32,833 bases of DNA from NCBI GenBank assembly GCA_017620435.1, contig JAFZQL010000147.1:1-32833 (forward strand), in the 5' to 3' direction. Below the pieces are notes generated by a model, which worked only from the letters and a program-made list of their open reading frames with translations, had not been told where the DNA came from and ran no database searches. This DNA comes from Erysipelotrichaceae bacterium (GTDB lineage Bacteria; Bacillota_I; Bacilli_A; Erysipelotrichales; Erysipelotrichaceae). Position 1 is the first letter of the stretch. Each line of letters begins with the position of its first letter. This document shows positions 7,976 to 15,590 of the stretch, in pieces. The translations under genes were made by a program, and so were the position numbers.

Positions 7976-7984
7976 GCGTTTTCA
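7971..7984 (-). promoter_or_regulatory. Candidate CcpA cre site over the -35
   Basis: TGAAAACGCTTGCA matches the cre consensus TGWNANCGNTNWCA at 13 of 14 positions (G instead of W at position 12) and has the essential central CG. It overlaps the -35 element, the position expected for catabolite repression of a PTS operon by CcpA/HPr-Ser-P. Confidence 0.7.
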
Positions 7985-8012
7985 CTGTATTATCACATAA
8001 TCCTCACACAAT

Positions 8013-8855
8013 TCAACGATACACTTCAATGGCTCTTTTGACCTTGGCAGGGTCTTCCGGTCTGCCAATGACGGCTTCTTTCCTGTCCAGGGTTTTCAGG
8101 GCTTCCATGTCTTTCTCTTCCAGCTCAAAACCGAAGAGATCGATGTTTTCCTTGAGCCTGTCCTTGCTGTTGGTCCGAGGCAGGATGCAGATATCCCGCT
8201 GCAGCAGGAATCTCAGACAGATCTGAGCCTTTGTTTTGCCGTATTTCTCGGATAATTCGCTCAGCAGAGGATCCTCTATCAGGCCTTCTATCCTACCTGC
8301 TCCCAAAGGAGAATAGGCCTGATGGGTCACATCATATCTGTCGAACCATTCATGTTCCGTCCATCTCTGGCAGCGTACATGGGTCTCGATCTGGTTGACC
8401 TGCGGTTTGTATTCGTTGAAACTCAGCAGGTCGATCAGTCTGTCCGGCGTGAAGTTGCATACGCCGATGGCTCTGATCTTGCCTTCTTTGTAGAGCTCTT
8501 CCAAGTCCCGGTAGGCCGTATAGTAGTCGTTCAAAGGCCAATGGATCATGCACATGTCAAGGTAATCTACACCAAGCTTCTTTAAGGAATCCAGAGCCAT
8601 TCTTCTGGCATCTCCCGGCTTCGACCAGCGGAACCACACCTTGGAAGTAATAAACAGATCTTCCCTTCTAATGCCGCTGTCCTTGATCCCCAGACCCAGC
8701 TCTTCTTCGTTGTCGTAGTCCAGAGCCGTATCGATCAGTCTGTAACCCAGTTCGATGGCTTTTCTGACCTGCCCTCTTGGATCGTTCAGCCTGTAAGTCC
8801 CAAGCCCCACAGCCGGCATGAAAACGCCGTTGTTTAGTTCCATATAACGGTCCAT
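8013..8855 (-). CDS. Aldo/keto reductase
   Basis: The 280-residue NADPH-dependent oxidoreductase has the AKR catalytic tetrad in order: Asp42 and Tyr47 (DTALDYDNEEELG), Lys72 (TSKVWF) and His105 (MIHWP). The family's GVCNF motif and the C-terminal IPRTNS-type cofactor loop (here LPRTNSKDR) also match. Length is typical of the AKR5-like prokaryotic group (2,5-diketo-gluconate reductase relatives), which reduce sugar-derived or other carbonyls. It is last in a four-gene run starting with the UlaE-type TIM barrel, so a carbohydrate carbonyl is a reasonable guess. The ribosome binding site is AAAGGAGT; Met5 is an alternative start. No clear terminator follows, so transcripts may continue into the PTS operon. 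Confidence 0.9.
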   Translation of the reverse strand: MDRYMELNNGVFMPAVGLGTYRLNDPRGQVRKAIELGYRLIDTALDYDNEEELGLGIKDSGIRREDLFITSKVWFRWSKPGDARRMALDSLKKLGVDYLDMCMIHWPLNDYYTAYRDLEELYKEGKIRAIGVCNFTPDRLIDLLSFNEYKPQVNQIETHVRCQRWTEHEWFDRYDVTHQAYSPLGAGRIEGLIEDPLLSELSEKYGKTKAQICLRFLLQRDICILPRTNSKDRLKENIDLFGFELEEKDMEALKTLDRKEAVIGRPEDPAKVKRAIEVYR

Positions 8856-8882
8856 TGCTTATACTCCTTTCTGTATCGTTGA

Positions 8883-9329
8883 TCAGCAGTTTAATTCAGC
8901 TGCGATCTGTAATCCTTTGGCTGCCATTAAAATGCCAATGACGATCAGCATCAGTCCGATCATCAGCATTCTGCTGTTCTTGCCTGTTCTGGCTAAAGAA
9001 GGATCTTTTCTGCTGTAGTTCAGGATCACGGTATGATCCTTGGAATATTCCGCTGCTTCTTTCAGCTTCTTTGTATACCTGTTTCCATCGACCACATAAG
9101 CGTAGGTGTTCTCATAGGCGTTTTCCTGTCCTCTTCTGGTCTTGAAGGTCGGTTCGGACTTGATCAGCTTTCCTTCCGTCTTTGCGGAATACCTGATCAG
9201 ATCCAGGACATAGAAAAGACACAGCGCCAGACCGGCCAGCGTAAACAGACAGCCAAGGGTAAAGGTCCAGTAGTCTCCCGCCCTTTCGCTGTATGACAGA
9301 TTGAAAAATTCAGTAAAATCAATATTCAT
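8883..9329 (-). CDS. DUF3592-like small membrane protein
   Basis: The 148-residue protein has a transmembrane segment at about residues 22-46, a soluble middle domain and a second segment near residues 120-140. The middle part (an AKTEGKLIKSEPT strand, a YAYVVDGNRY strand, and VILNYSRKDPS) follows the pattern of DUF3592, where a small beta domain sits between two helices. Its function is unknown. It lies four bases downstream of the alpha/beta hydrolase gene and 27 upstream of the aldo/keto reductase gene, so it is part of the same operon. ATG 9329 is preceded by AGGA. Confidence 0.7.
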   Translation of the reverse strand: MNIDFTEFFNLSYSERAGDYWTFTLGCLFTLAGLALCLFYVLDLIRYSAKTEGKLIKSEPTFKTRRGQENAYENTYAYVVDGNRYTKKLKEAAEYSKDHTVILNYSRKDPSLARTGKNSRMLMIGLMLIVIGILMAAKGLQIAAELNC

Positions 9330-9333
9330 ATTC

Positions 9334-10116
9334 CTATTTTAACATCTTTCCGATCACGTCATTGATCATTCTCTCGTGCGTGATCTGATCCGTGTCCTTG
9401 TCGGGAACTTCCGTGAAACGAGATCCCATAATCAGCTCGTGCAGTTCCAGTCCGTATTCGTACGGATGGCACAGGTCGTTGCGGCAGGCGATGATCTCCA
9501 CCGGCATGGTCAGTTTCTTGAGATCTTCCCTGCTTTGGATCGGGATCATTTCCGGAATGACCGTGTATTTCTCATAGACACGGAAGTTGTATTCTTCATC
9601 AAAAGGTTTCAGGAAACTGTTCCGGGTATATTCCGAGATGTCCTTGACATACTGATAGCCGGGAGATTGAAGAAACTGTTCCCTGTTTCTGTTCTTCAGT
9701 GCTTCGGCGAGATCCCGATAGATGTCTCTGATTTCTTTTCTGATCGGCTGATCGACCCAGGCATTTCGGATCAGCAGGACTTTTCTGACCCTTTCCGGAT
9801 GTCTGACCGCAATGTTCAAGGATACAGCAGCACCCATGGAGATCCCGGCAAAGTACGCATCTTTAACATTTATATGATCCAGAAGGTCGATGATATCATC
9901 GCCCAGAACATCGAAAGTCAGATCGCAGTAGTCGTACTCGCTGTTTCCGTGTCCTTCCTGATTCAGCAGGATCAATGAGACATGATCGATCGGTTCATAC
10001 AGTTTCTCGATCTGCAGCGTACTGCCGCCCAGGCCGTGGAGAAAAACGAAAGGAACGGCTCCGTCCGTTACGCTGTATTCCAGTTTCAGTCCGTTGCGGT
10101 TAATGAAGGTTTCCAT
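9334..10116 (-). CDS. Alpha/beta hydrolase fold protein
   Basis: The 260-residue protein has the classic order of an alpha/beta hydrolase. An HGLGG oxyanion motif lies at residues 27-31. The nucleophile elbow GISMG has Ser93, Asp214 is in CRNDLCHP, and His247 is in the C-terminal ITHERM segment. No signal peptide is visible. The profile resembles 3-oxoadipate-enol-lactonase-like and general esterase members, so an ester or lactone substrate is plausible, but the specific one is unknown. Its start overlaps the end of the upstream TIM-barrel gene by 17 bases, which suggests translational coupling. Confidence 0.87.
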   Translation of the reverse strand: METFINRNGLKLEYSVTDGAVPFVFLHGLGGSTLQIEKLYEPIDHVSLILLNQEGHGNSEYDYCDLTFDVLGDDIIDLLDHINVKDAYFAGISMGAAVSLNIAVRHPERVRKVLLIRNAWVDQPIRKEIRDIYRDLAEALKNRNREQFLQSPGYQYVKDISEYTRNSFLKPFDEEYNFRVYEKYTVIPEMIPIQSREDLKKLTMPVEIIACRNDLCHPYEYGLELHELIMGSRFTEVPDKDTDQITHERMINDVIGKMLK

Positions 10117-10939
10117 CGATGACTCCTTTCAGATAATCCCTGCAGGAAGGAACATCTTCTTCTTTCAGACCGTGCATGATGATCGGCCCTTCATATCCGT
10201 ATTTCTGTAACAGACCGACAAACAGCGGGAAATTGATCTTTCCCATGCCCGATCCGGTATAGACGGTATTTCCGTTTTCCATATAAACATCCTTGCCGTG
10301 TGCCAGACAGACGTCTTTTCCCAGAAGGTCGAAGCTTTCTTCCAGGGTTTCATCCATTCTGCCGATATTCTTTCCGGTAAACAGATTCGCTCCGTCCATG
10401 ACGATCTTCAGTCGTTCATCGTGGATGTCATCCAGATATCTTCTTGCCTTCTTTGGCGTGTTGATCACATTGGTCGGTTCCGGTTCCACGCCCAGGATGA
10501 TGTCGTATTTCCGGGCATGTTCCAGAATGATCCTTGTGGTATCCAGCAGTTCCTGATAGGATTCTTCCAGCAGGTTCCTGTCGTCCCATTTCCACTTGTT
10601 TTCGTTCTTGCTTCCCGTACACAGCGTGATGATCGGAGCGTGTATCCTGTGGGCCAGATAGCACTGGTATTCAAACTGCCGGATCGCTTCCTGTTTCCTG
10701 GCCGGATCGGGATCAATCATGTTGAAAGTGCCGGAGAGAGCAGCGATCCTGATGCCGTGCTTCAAAGACGCAGCAACAATCTGATTCAGAAGCTCTTCTT
10801 CTACCTGATCAGGAAGGGGATCTTTCCCGATGGTCTCGAAGTTGAATTGGATATCATAAATCCCGTCTTTCGCAATATCCGAAAAAGCCTCGTCACAGGA
10901 TTTCCTTGCATAAACCTTTGAAAATACACCGATTTCCAT
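10100..10939 (-). CDS. Sugar-phosphate isomerase/epimerase TIM barrel (UlaE / xylose-isomerase-like)
   Basis: The 279-residue protein belongs to the AP-endonuclease-2 / xylose-isomerase-like TIM barrel family, which includes UlaE (L-xylulose-5-phosphate 3-epimerase) and hydroxypyruvate isomerase. Expected metal-binding positions are present: Glu152/Glu154 in GVEPEP, Asp182 in VMDGAN, His214 in LAHGKD, and Glu260 after IIMHGLKE. It starts the four-gene minus-strand run at 8013-10939 and is divergent from the deoC-MFS-AlsE operon. GGAAGAG serves as ribosome binding site. It could be a C3 epimerase or an aldose-ketose isomerase; the substrate cannot be fixed. Confidence 0.85.
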   Translation of the reverse strand: MEIGVFSKVYARKSCDEAFSDIAKDGIYDIQFNFETIGKDPLPDQVEEELLNQIVAASLKHGIRIAALSGTFNMIDPDPARKQEAIRQFEYQCYLAHRIHAPIITLCTGSKNENKWKWDDRNLLEESYQELLDTTRIILEHARKYDIILGVEPEPTNVINTPKKARRYLDDIHDERLKIVMDGANLFTGKNIGRMDETLEESFDLLGKDVCLAHGKDVYMENGNTVYTGSGMGKINFPLFVGLLQKYGYEGPIIMHGLKEEDVPSCRDYLKGVIDGNLH

Positions 10940-10962
10940 TTTTATCTCTTCCTTTGCCTATA

Positions 10963-10968
10963 TTATAG
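10963..10968 (-). promoter_or_regulatory. -10 element upstream of the UlaE-type gene
   Basis: A perfect TATAAT on the minus strand lies 23 bases before the ATG at 10939. No good -35 is present at 16-18 bases. The palindrome at 10993-11006 lies directly upstream and may mark a regulated or activator-dependent promoter. Confidence 0.5.
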
Positions 10969-10992
10969 CGTTTTTCTTTCCTTCATTAGTTT

Positions 10993-11006
10993 GTGAAGCA
11001 TTTCAC
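10993..11006. promoter_or_regulatory. Palindromic operator candidate in the divergent promoter region
   Basis: GTGAAGCATTTCAC has perfect five-base arms. Shifted by one base (TGTGAAGCATTTCA) it matches the cre/LacI-GalR consensus except that the centre is GC rather than CG. Its right arm coincides with the predicted -35 of the deoC promoter, and it lies just upstream of the opposing UlaE-type promoter, so one regulator could control both directions. Confidence 0.5.
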
Positions 11007-11030
11007 GTGTCATAGATTTGGTGTTATGAT
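11001..11030 (+). promoter_or_regulatory. Promoter of the deoC-MFS-AlsE-like operon
   Basis: TTTCAC (11001-11006) and TATGAT (11025-11030) are separated by 18 bases. A GAGAGG ribosome binding site and the ATG at 11055 follow. The -35 overlaps the palindrome at 10993-11006. Confidence 0.6.
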
Positions 11031-11054
11031 ATCTTTGAGAAGAGAGGTAAAGAA

Positions 11055-11729
11055 ATGATAACGAAATCCCAGCTGGCCGCAATGATCGACCATACCTATG
11101 TGAAACCTTATGCTACAGAAGAAGACATGTTCAGACTGTGCGATGAAGCGATCCAATACGGATTCGCGATGGTAGCGGTCAATTCCGGACAGACGGAGAG
11201 ATGCGCGAACTATATCAGGTCGAAAGGATCGAAGGTCCATACCGGTGCCGCCATCAGTTTCCCTTTGGGACAGATGACGATCGAAGCCAAGGTATTTGAA
11301 ACGAAAGATGCGATCGAAAAAGGTGCAGACGAGATCGACTACGTCATCAACATTACCGAACTGAAAAAGAAAAACTACGACTACATCCGCGACGAGATGA
11401 AACAGATCACTGATCTCTGCCACAGCCATGGCGTAATCATTAAGGTCATATTTGAAACTTTCTATCTGACGGATGAAGAAAAGATAAAGCTCTGTGAGAT
11501 CGCTTCCGAAGTGAAGCCTGATCTGATTAAAACCTCCACCGGCATGTGCGAGGGCGGAGCAACAGTGGAAGATGTCAGACTGATGAGAGAACATACCAGT
11601 CCCGATGTCAAGGTAAAGGCTTCCGGCGGTGTACGTACGCTGGAACAGACCCTGGCTTTTATTGAAGCCGGCGCAGAAAGGATCGGAACTTCTCAGGGAG
11701 TCAAGATCGTAGAAAGCTTAGAAGACTAG
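11055..11729 (+). CDS. Deoxyribose-phosphate aldolase family protein (divergent copy)
   Basis: The 224-residue protein is a class I aldolase of the DeoC family. The Schiff-base lysine is Lys159 in LIKTSTG, the second conserved lysine is Lys188 in VKVKASGG, and the acidic residue of the proton relay is in DEIDYVIN (residues 92-99). DeoC cleaves 2-deoxyribose 5-phosphate to acetaldehyde and glyceraldehyde 3-phosphate. This copy is less canonical than the one at 22949-23608 (for example STGMCEGGAT instead of STGFSTGGAT). It heads an operon with a carrier and an AlsE-like epimerase, so it may cleave another phosphorylated sugar. The ribosome binding site is GAGAGG. Confidence 0.88.
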   Translation: MITKSQLAAMIDHTYVKPYATEEDMFRLCDEAIQYGFAMVAVNSGQTERCANYIRSKGSKVHTGAAISFPLGQMTIEAKVFETKDAIEKGADEIDYVINITELKKKNYDYIRDEMKQITDLCHSHGVIIKVIFETFYLTDEEKIKLCEIASEVKPDLIKTSTGMCEGGATVEDVRLMREHTSPDVKVKASGGVRTLEQTLAFIEAGAERIGTSQGVKIVESLED

Positions 11730-11735
11730 TACATC

Positions 11736-12971
11736 ATGGATAGACAGAAGATACTCAAGACTGCCTATAAAATGATGCTGATATCGACCGTGTGTACCCT
11801 GTGTACGCACGTTTCTTATGTCTGGAGCGTGATTTCAGCCGAGCTGAAGGCCCAGAACGGATGGACCAATCTGATGGCTTCGGCCCCTTATACCATCGGC
11901 AATATCGCCGCAGGACTCTCAGCCATTCTGGCAGGTATTACTTACGACAGGAAGAATCCGGGCAAGATGGCTCTTTTTGGTGCGATCATGGTCGGTGTTG
12001 GACTGTGCATTCTGGCGGTATTCTCAAAGAACTTCTTCCTGGTCTGTCTGGGATACGGGATACTGGTGGAATGCGGCCAGAACTTTTCCAATGTCGGACT
12101 TCCTAATGCAGCCCTGAAATGGGTCCCTTCCGATCTGAAAGGAAAGACGGCCGGGATCTGCACGATCGGAACCAGTCTTTCGGCACTGCTGATATCGGTC
12201 CTGTTCAAGATCTATACGAAACTGGCAGGCTTCAAGTACGGCGTGATCCTGCTGGCGGTGACACTGTCTTCGATCGCTGCCTTTGCAGCTGCCCATTTCC
12301 GCTCCGCACCGGATGAAGTCGTTGAGATGAACAAGAACGAAGCGCTCAACTTCCGGGTCATCCATACCCCATATGAGGATCTGACTCTAAAGGAATGTCT
12401 GAAGACCAGACAGTTCGCTCTGTTCAACTTCTCCTGGTTCCTGGTCATGACCGCCAACCTGGCTGTCGTCTCCCAGACCATTTCGATCATCAACTCCTTC
12501 TCCGATGTTGCCTTCCCTTCCTGGATCTTTGTTGCCATCGGAGGGATCATCGGTTCTTTGGGCAGGTTTTTCTTCGGCGCCACATCCGATCGGGTGGGCG
12601 TACTGAGAATGTTCTCGCTGCTGACGGTGATCTTTGGAGGCGCTTTGCTTCTGTTCCCGAATCTGCATTCTCCTGCTCTGCTGTTTGTCTGCTACGCCCT
12701 GATCCAGTTCGTGGTTGCGGGAATGAACGCCGTGATCTTTGCGGCACTGGGTCTGGTGTTCGGTACGAAACACAGCGGAGCCATCTCCGGTTTCAACGGC
12801 ACGGGCTATGTCTTTGCCGGGATCCTGGGACCGACCATCGCTTCCCTGTTCAAGGACCGTTTCAATACCTATTATCCGGCCTTCATCCTTTTCGGAATCA
12901 TCCAGTTTTTTGCCGCCCTTGTCTTTTACAGGATGTATCTGTGGCTGGAAGCATACAATCAGAAACAATGA
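11736..12971 (+). CDS. MFS transporter, oxalate/formate-antiporter-like
   Basis: The 411-residue protein has about 12 hydrophobic segments arranged as two six-helix halves. A long cytoplasmic loop lies around residues 190-225 (charged, EVVEMNKNEA). The signature YDRKNPGK between helices 2 and 3 and the second-half counterpart ATSDRVGVLRM fit the MFS motif A. The N-terminal YVWSVI...GWT pattern resembles the OFA (oxalate:formate antiporter) family, whose members carry small organic anions. The gene starts six bases after the deoC stop with no strong ribosome binding site, so it is probably coupled. Because it lies between an aldolase and an epimerase, its cargo may be a sugar or sugar acid, but that is inference. 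Confidence 0.85.
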   Translation: MDRQKILKTAYKMMLISTVCTLCTHVSYVWSVISAELKAQNGWTNLMASAPYTIGNIAAGLSAILAGITYDRKNPGKMALFGAIMVGVGLCILAVFSKNFFLVCLGYGILVECGQNFSNVGLPNAALKWVPSDLKGKTAGICTIGTSLSALLISVLFKIYTKLAGFKYGVILLAVTLSSIAAFAAAHFRSAPDEVVEMNKNEALNFRVIHTPYEDLTLKECLKTRQFALFNFSWFLVMTANLAVVSQTISIINSFSDVAFPSWIFVAIGGIIGSLGRFFFGATSDRVGVLRMFSLLTVIFGGALLLFPNLHSPALLFVCYALIQFVVAGMNAVIFAALGLVFGTKHSGAISGFNGTGYVFAGILGPTIASLFKDRFNTYYPAFILFGIIQFFAALVFYRMYLWLEAYNQKQ

Positions 12972-13003
12972 TGTTAGAATAATACTGTAAGAAGGAGATT
13001 ACT

Positions 13004-13657
13004 ATGAACAATTATCTGATGTGTCCGTCAACCATGTGCATGAACTTCGACAATCTGAAAGAAGATATCAGACTTCTGGAAGAAGCAGGAATCGACATTT
13101 TCCACAACGATGTCATGGACGGTTCGTTTGTACCGAATATCACCTTAGGAATCAACGACATCAAGGCCATCCGCAGGAATACAAGCAAGATGATCGACGC
13201 TCACCTGATGATCGAAAATCCGATGAACAAAGTCGACTGGTTCATCGATGCCGGTGTCGATCTGATCTACATTCATTTCGAGAGCGAGAGATACGTCGCC
13301 AAGACTCTGGCCCATATCAGGGAAAGAGGAGTAAAGGCAGGTATCGCCATCAATCCGGATACCTCCATCGAAACCGTAAGAGAAGTTCTGAACCTGTGCG
13401 ATTACATTCTGTTCATGACGGTCAACCCGGGTTTCTCCGGTCAGAAACTGATCGAATTCACGATTGACAAGCTGCAGAGGCTGATTGCTCTGAAGGAACA
13501 GTACGGCTTCAAGATCGTCATCGACGGAGCGTGCTCACCGGAAGTCATCAAGAGACTGGGAGACATGGGAACGGATGGATTCGTCCTCGGAACCAGCGCA
13601 CTGTTTGGCAAGGGCAGAAGCTACAAAGAGGTCATGGAGGATCTCAGAAAACTCTAA
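13004..13657 (+). CDS. AlsE-like D-allulose-6-phosphate 3-epimerase / RPE family
   Basis: The 217-residue TIM barrel retains the full RPE-family signature. Metal ligands are His34, Asp36, His67 and Asp174. The DVMDGSFVPNITLG loop, the IHFE strand end, VNPGFSGQ and a phosphate-binding LGTSALF are all present. The start (CPSTMCMNFDNL) and IDGACSPEV near residue 173 are closer to E. coli AlsE (SPSLMCMDLL, VDGSC) than to housekeeping Rpe (DGG). AlsE interconverts D-allulose 6-phosphate and D-fructose 6-phosphate. A strong AAGGAGA site precedes ATG 13004. It ends the deoC-MFS operon before a bidirectional terminator. A general Rpe role is the alternative. Confidence 0.85.
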   Translation: MNNYLMCPSTMCMNFDNLKEDIRLLEEAGIDIFHNDVMDGSFVPNITLGINDIKAIRRNTSKMIDAHLMIENPMNKVDWFIDAGVDLIYIHFESERYVAKTLAHIRERGVKAGIAINPDTSIETVREVLNLCDYILFMTVNPGFSGQKLIEFTIDKLQRLIALKEQYGFKIVIDGACSPEVIKRLGDMGTDGFVLGTSALFGKGRSYKEVMEDLRKL

Positions 13658-13674
13658 TCCATTATCAAAGAAAC

Positions 13675-13712
13675 AAAAAAACGGATACAGGATTAACTGT
13701 ATCCGTTTTTTT
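13675..13712. terminator. Bidirectional intrinsic terminator between convergent operons
   Basis: Seven A residues, a perfect nine-base stem (CGGATACAG / CTGTATCCG), a six-base loop and seven T residues form a symmetrical hairpin. It lies between the AlsE-like gene (plus) and RPE-like 2 (minus) and can end transcription from both sides. Confidence 0.95.
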
Positions 13713-13718
13713 CTTGTT

Positions 13719-14390
13719 TTACTCCTTCAGCAGATCACGGATCTTCTTCACGTTGTCCGAGAAATCCGTATCCTTCATGAACAGTGTTCTTGTGCCCAAT
13801 ACCAGCACATCCGCACCGTTCTTCTGGAAGATCTGCGCCGCCTCGTAGGTCACGTTCCCATCAACCGAGATCAGACAGTGATCGTTGCCGTACTTGTGCA
13901 GCAGCTCTCTGACGTCCTTGATCTTGCGGGAAATGATCTCCGGGAAGTAGTGTCTTGGACCGGCGCCGCCGTTGCCCTGAATCAGGACGACCATGTCCAG
14001 CAGTTCCGCTACGTATTCCAGCGTACTGACCGGAGTAGCCATGTTCAGAACGGCACCGCATCTGCAGACTTCCTTCGCCTTCAGCAGACAGTTGGACAGC
14101 TCCGTCGTTCCTTCGACCTGAACGGAGATGATATCGTTACCATCCAGAGGCCCCTTGATCGCATCGACCATGTCTTCCGGATGCTTCGTCATGATGTGAA
14201 TGTCCAGAGGAAGCTTCGTGAAGGCCTTGAGCTGCGGGATCAGTCCCATCGGTAGCATGATGGTCTTGCAGAAGGTGGTATCGGAAATATCGAAGTGGAT
14301 GTATTCGATGCCGTTTCTTTCAAAGTCTCTGACGACATCCCCGACATGCAGCAGATCGACACAGGCCAGGGACGGTGAAAGCTTTACCAC
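13719..14390 (-). CDS. Divergent ribulose-phosphate 3-epimerase homologue (RPE-like 2)
   Basis: This 223-residue TIM barrel starts at GTG 14390, placed by a GGAG site seven bases upstream and a two-codon gap from the hxlB stop. The metal ligands His32, Asp34, His65 and Asp177 are kept, as is the phosphate end VDGNV...VLGTRTLF. Like the gene at 2724-3413 it lacks MDGxFVPN (here ISDTTFCKT) and the HxE pair (here VQVE). Its NPGFGGQ loop reads QGNGGAGPRHYFPE. It is the last gene of the GPI-hxlA-hxlB operon. The expected job is C3 epimerisation of a ketose phosphate. Ribulose 5-phosphate made by HxlA is the simplest candidate, though the altered loops may mean another substrate. Confidence 0.87.
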   Translation of the reverse strand: MVKLSPSLACVDLLHVGDVVRDFERNGIEYIHFDISDTTFCKTIMLPMGLIPQLKAFTKLPLDIHIMTKHPEDMVDAIKGPLDGNDIISVQVEGTTELSNCLLKAKEVCRCGAVLNMATPVSTLEYVAELLDMVVLIQGNGGAGPRHYFPEIISRKIKDVRELLHKYGNDHCLISVDGNVTYEAAQIFQKNGADVLVLGTRTLFMKDTDFSDNVKKIRDLLKE

Positions 14391-14393
14391 GTT

Positions 14394-14945
14394 CTACTCC
14401 AGATTGGCGTGTCTGACACGGATGAACTTGTCGATCTCGTCATTGGATAGACGTCCCGTGTTGAACATGCACATGACGACCGCATCGCAGAAGATCAGCA
14501 GCGACTGTTCAAAGGATGAACCGCTGGACTGGATCTTGTCCGTATCCACGATCTTGTTGAACTGAACGACGTAGTCCGCTTCCTTGCCGATGGTCGAATC
14601 CGGATTGGAAGTGATGACCAGGATCTTTGCGTTGTTGTCCTTGGCGACAGCTACCCAGCTCTTCAGATTCTTCGTCTCACCCGAGTTGGTTCCCAGGATC
14701 AGCAGGTCTCCTTCTCTGATCGCCGGAGTCGTCGTATCGCCTACCACATGGGAATTGAAGCCGAACTGCATCAGTCTCATGGCCAGTGATCTCATCATCA
14801 GCAAAGATCTTCCGGCACCGCCGATAAAGATCTGCTTCGCATTGAAGATCGCTTCGATCATCGTATCGACCTGTTCATCAGGAACGTTGCCTGCCGTATC
14901 TCTTAACTGATCCAGAATTCTGTTGTATAATTCACCGTATTTCAT
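14394..14945 (-). CDS. hxlB: 6-phospho-3-hexuloisomerase (PHI)
   Basis: The 183-residue SIS-domain protein closely resembles B. subtilis HxlB. Matching features are GGAGRSLLMMRSLAMRLMQFGF (residues 42-63), GTNSGETK around residue 88, SSFEQ with Glu146, and the family's C-terminal RHANLE. It interconverts D-arabino-3-hexulose 6-phosphate and fructose 6-phosphate in the ribulose monophosphate pathway. The start lies one base after the hxlA stop, so the pair is translationally coupled, as is usual for hps/phi genes. No hxlR-type regulator is adjacent. The C-terminal match makes other SIS roles unlikely. Confidence 0.9.
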   Translation of the reverse strand: MKYGELYNRILDQLRDTAGNVPDEQVDTMIEAIFNAKQIFIGGAGRSLLMMRSLAMRLMQFGFNSHVVGDTTTPAIREGDLLILGTNSGETKNLKSWVAVAKDNNAKILVITSNPDSTIGKEADYVVQFNKIVDTDKIQSSGSSFEQSLLIFCDAVVMCMFNTGRLSNDEIDKFIRVRHANLE

Positions 14946-14946
14946 A

Positions 14947-15576
14947 TTATGCCGCCTTTATCTTTTCCATGAAGATCCTGCACGCTTCTTTTGGATCCGG
15001 CTGATTGTTGATGGCGCCGCCGACAATGATGACATCCGGTCCTTCATTGATCATCGCATCGATCGTCGACATCTTGATGCCGCCCGCTACTGCCACCTTG
15101 GCATTCTTTACGACTGCCTTGACCCGGTGCAGTTCCTCCAGAGGATCATGGGTCGCCTGGACATCGAACGCCGTATGCACGCAGACATAGTCCGCACCGT
15201 TCTCATCCAGCCACTTCGCTCTTTCTTCCACGTCTCTGATGCCGATCAGGTCGACCAGCACTTCGCCGTCATGCTCTTTTGCAGATCTGATGACTTCCAG
15301 GATCGTCGCATCTTCCGCACAGGCGCAGACCGTACAGATCTTCGCACCGTTGTTGAAGGCCATATCTGCCTCGATCTTGCCGCCGTCCATGATCTTGGTA
15401 TCGGACAAGATGCACTTGTCAGGATACTTGTTGGAGAAGTATTTCACTCTCTTCTGACCTTCATCGATGATCATCGGCGTACCGACTTCAATGATGTCGA
15501 TCATGTCCTTGAGTTCATCAAGTCTTTTCTCCATCGTTTCAAAATCCATTACATCAAAAGCAACCTGTAATTCCAT
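14947..15576 (-). CDS. hxlA: 3-hexulose-6-phosphate synthase (HPS)
   Basis: The 209-residue protein belongs to the orotidine-decarboxylase/HPS/KGPDC superfamily. Asp8, Glu30, the DxKxxD triad (Asp59, Lys61, Asp64), Asp109 and His134 are in place. It resembles B. subtilis HxlA over most of its length (VEIGTP-like, IMDGG, VCVHTAFDVQA, VAGGIK). The arginine typical of 3-keto-gulonate-6-phosphate decarboxylase (UlaD) after His134 is absent. Position 109 is Asp, as in HPS, not Glu. The reaction joins formaldehyde to ribulose 5-phosphate, or cleaves hexulose 6-phosphate in reverse. Pairing with hxlB supports the call. Weak KGPDC activity is possible because the family is promiscuous. Confidence 0.88.
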   Translation of the reverse strand: MELQVAFDVMDFETMEKRLDELKDMIDIIEVGTPMIIDEGQKRVKYFSNKYPDKCILSDTKIMDGGKIEADMAFNNGAKICTVCACAEDATILEVIRSAKEHDGEVLVDLIGIRDVEERAKWLDENGADYVCVHTAFDVQATHDPLEELHRVKAVVKNAKVAVAGGIKMSTIDAMINEGPDVIIVGGAINNQPDPKEACRIFMEKIKAA

Positions 15577-15590
15577 AAATTCCCCTCTCT

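Noticed and set aside
14947..15576. Reading hxlA as UlaD (3-keto-L-gulonate-6-phosphate decarboxylase) because an ascorbate-type PTS is nearby
   Set aside because: The UlaD-type Arg after the active-site His is missing, position 109 is Asp, and the gene is coupled to a clear hxlB.
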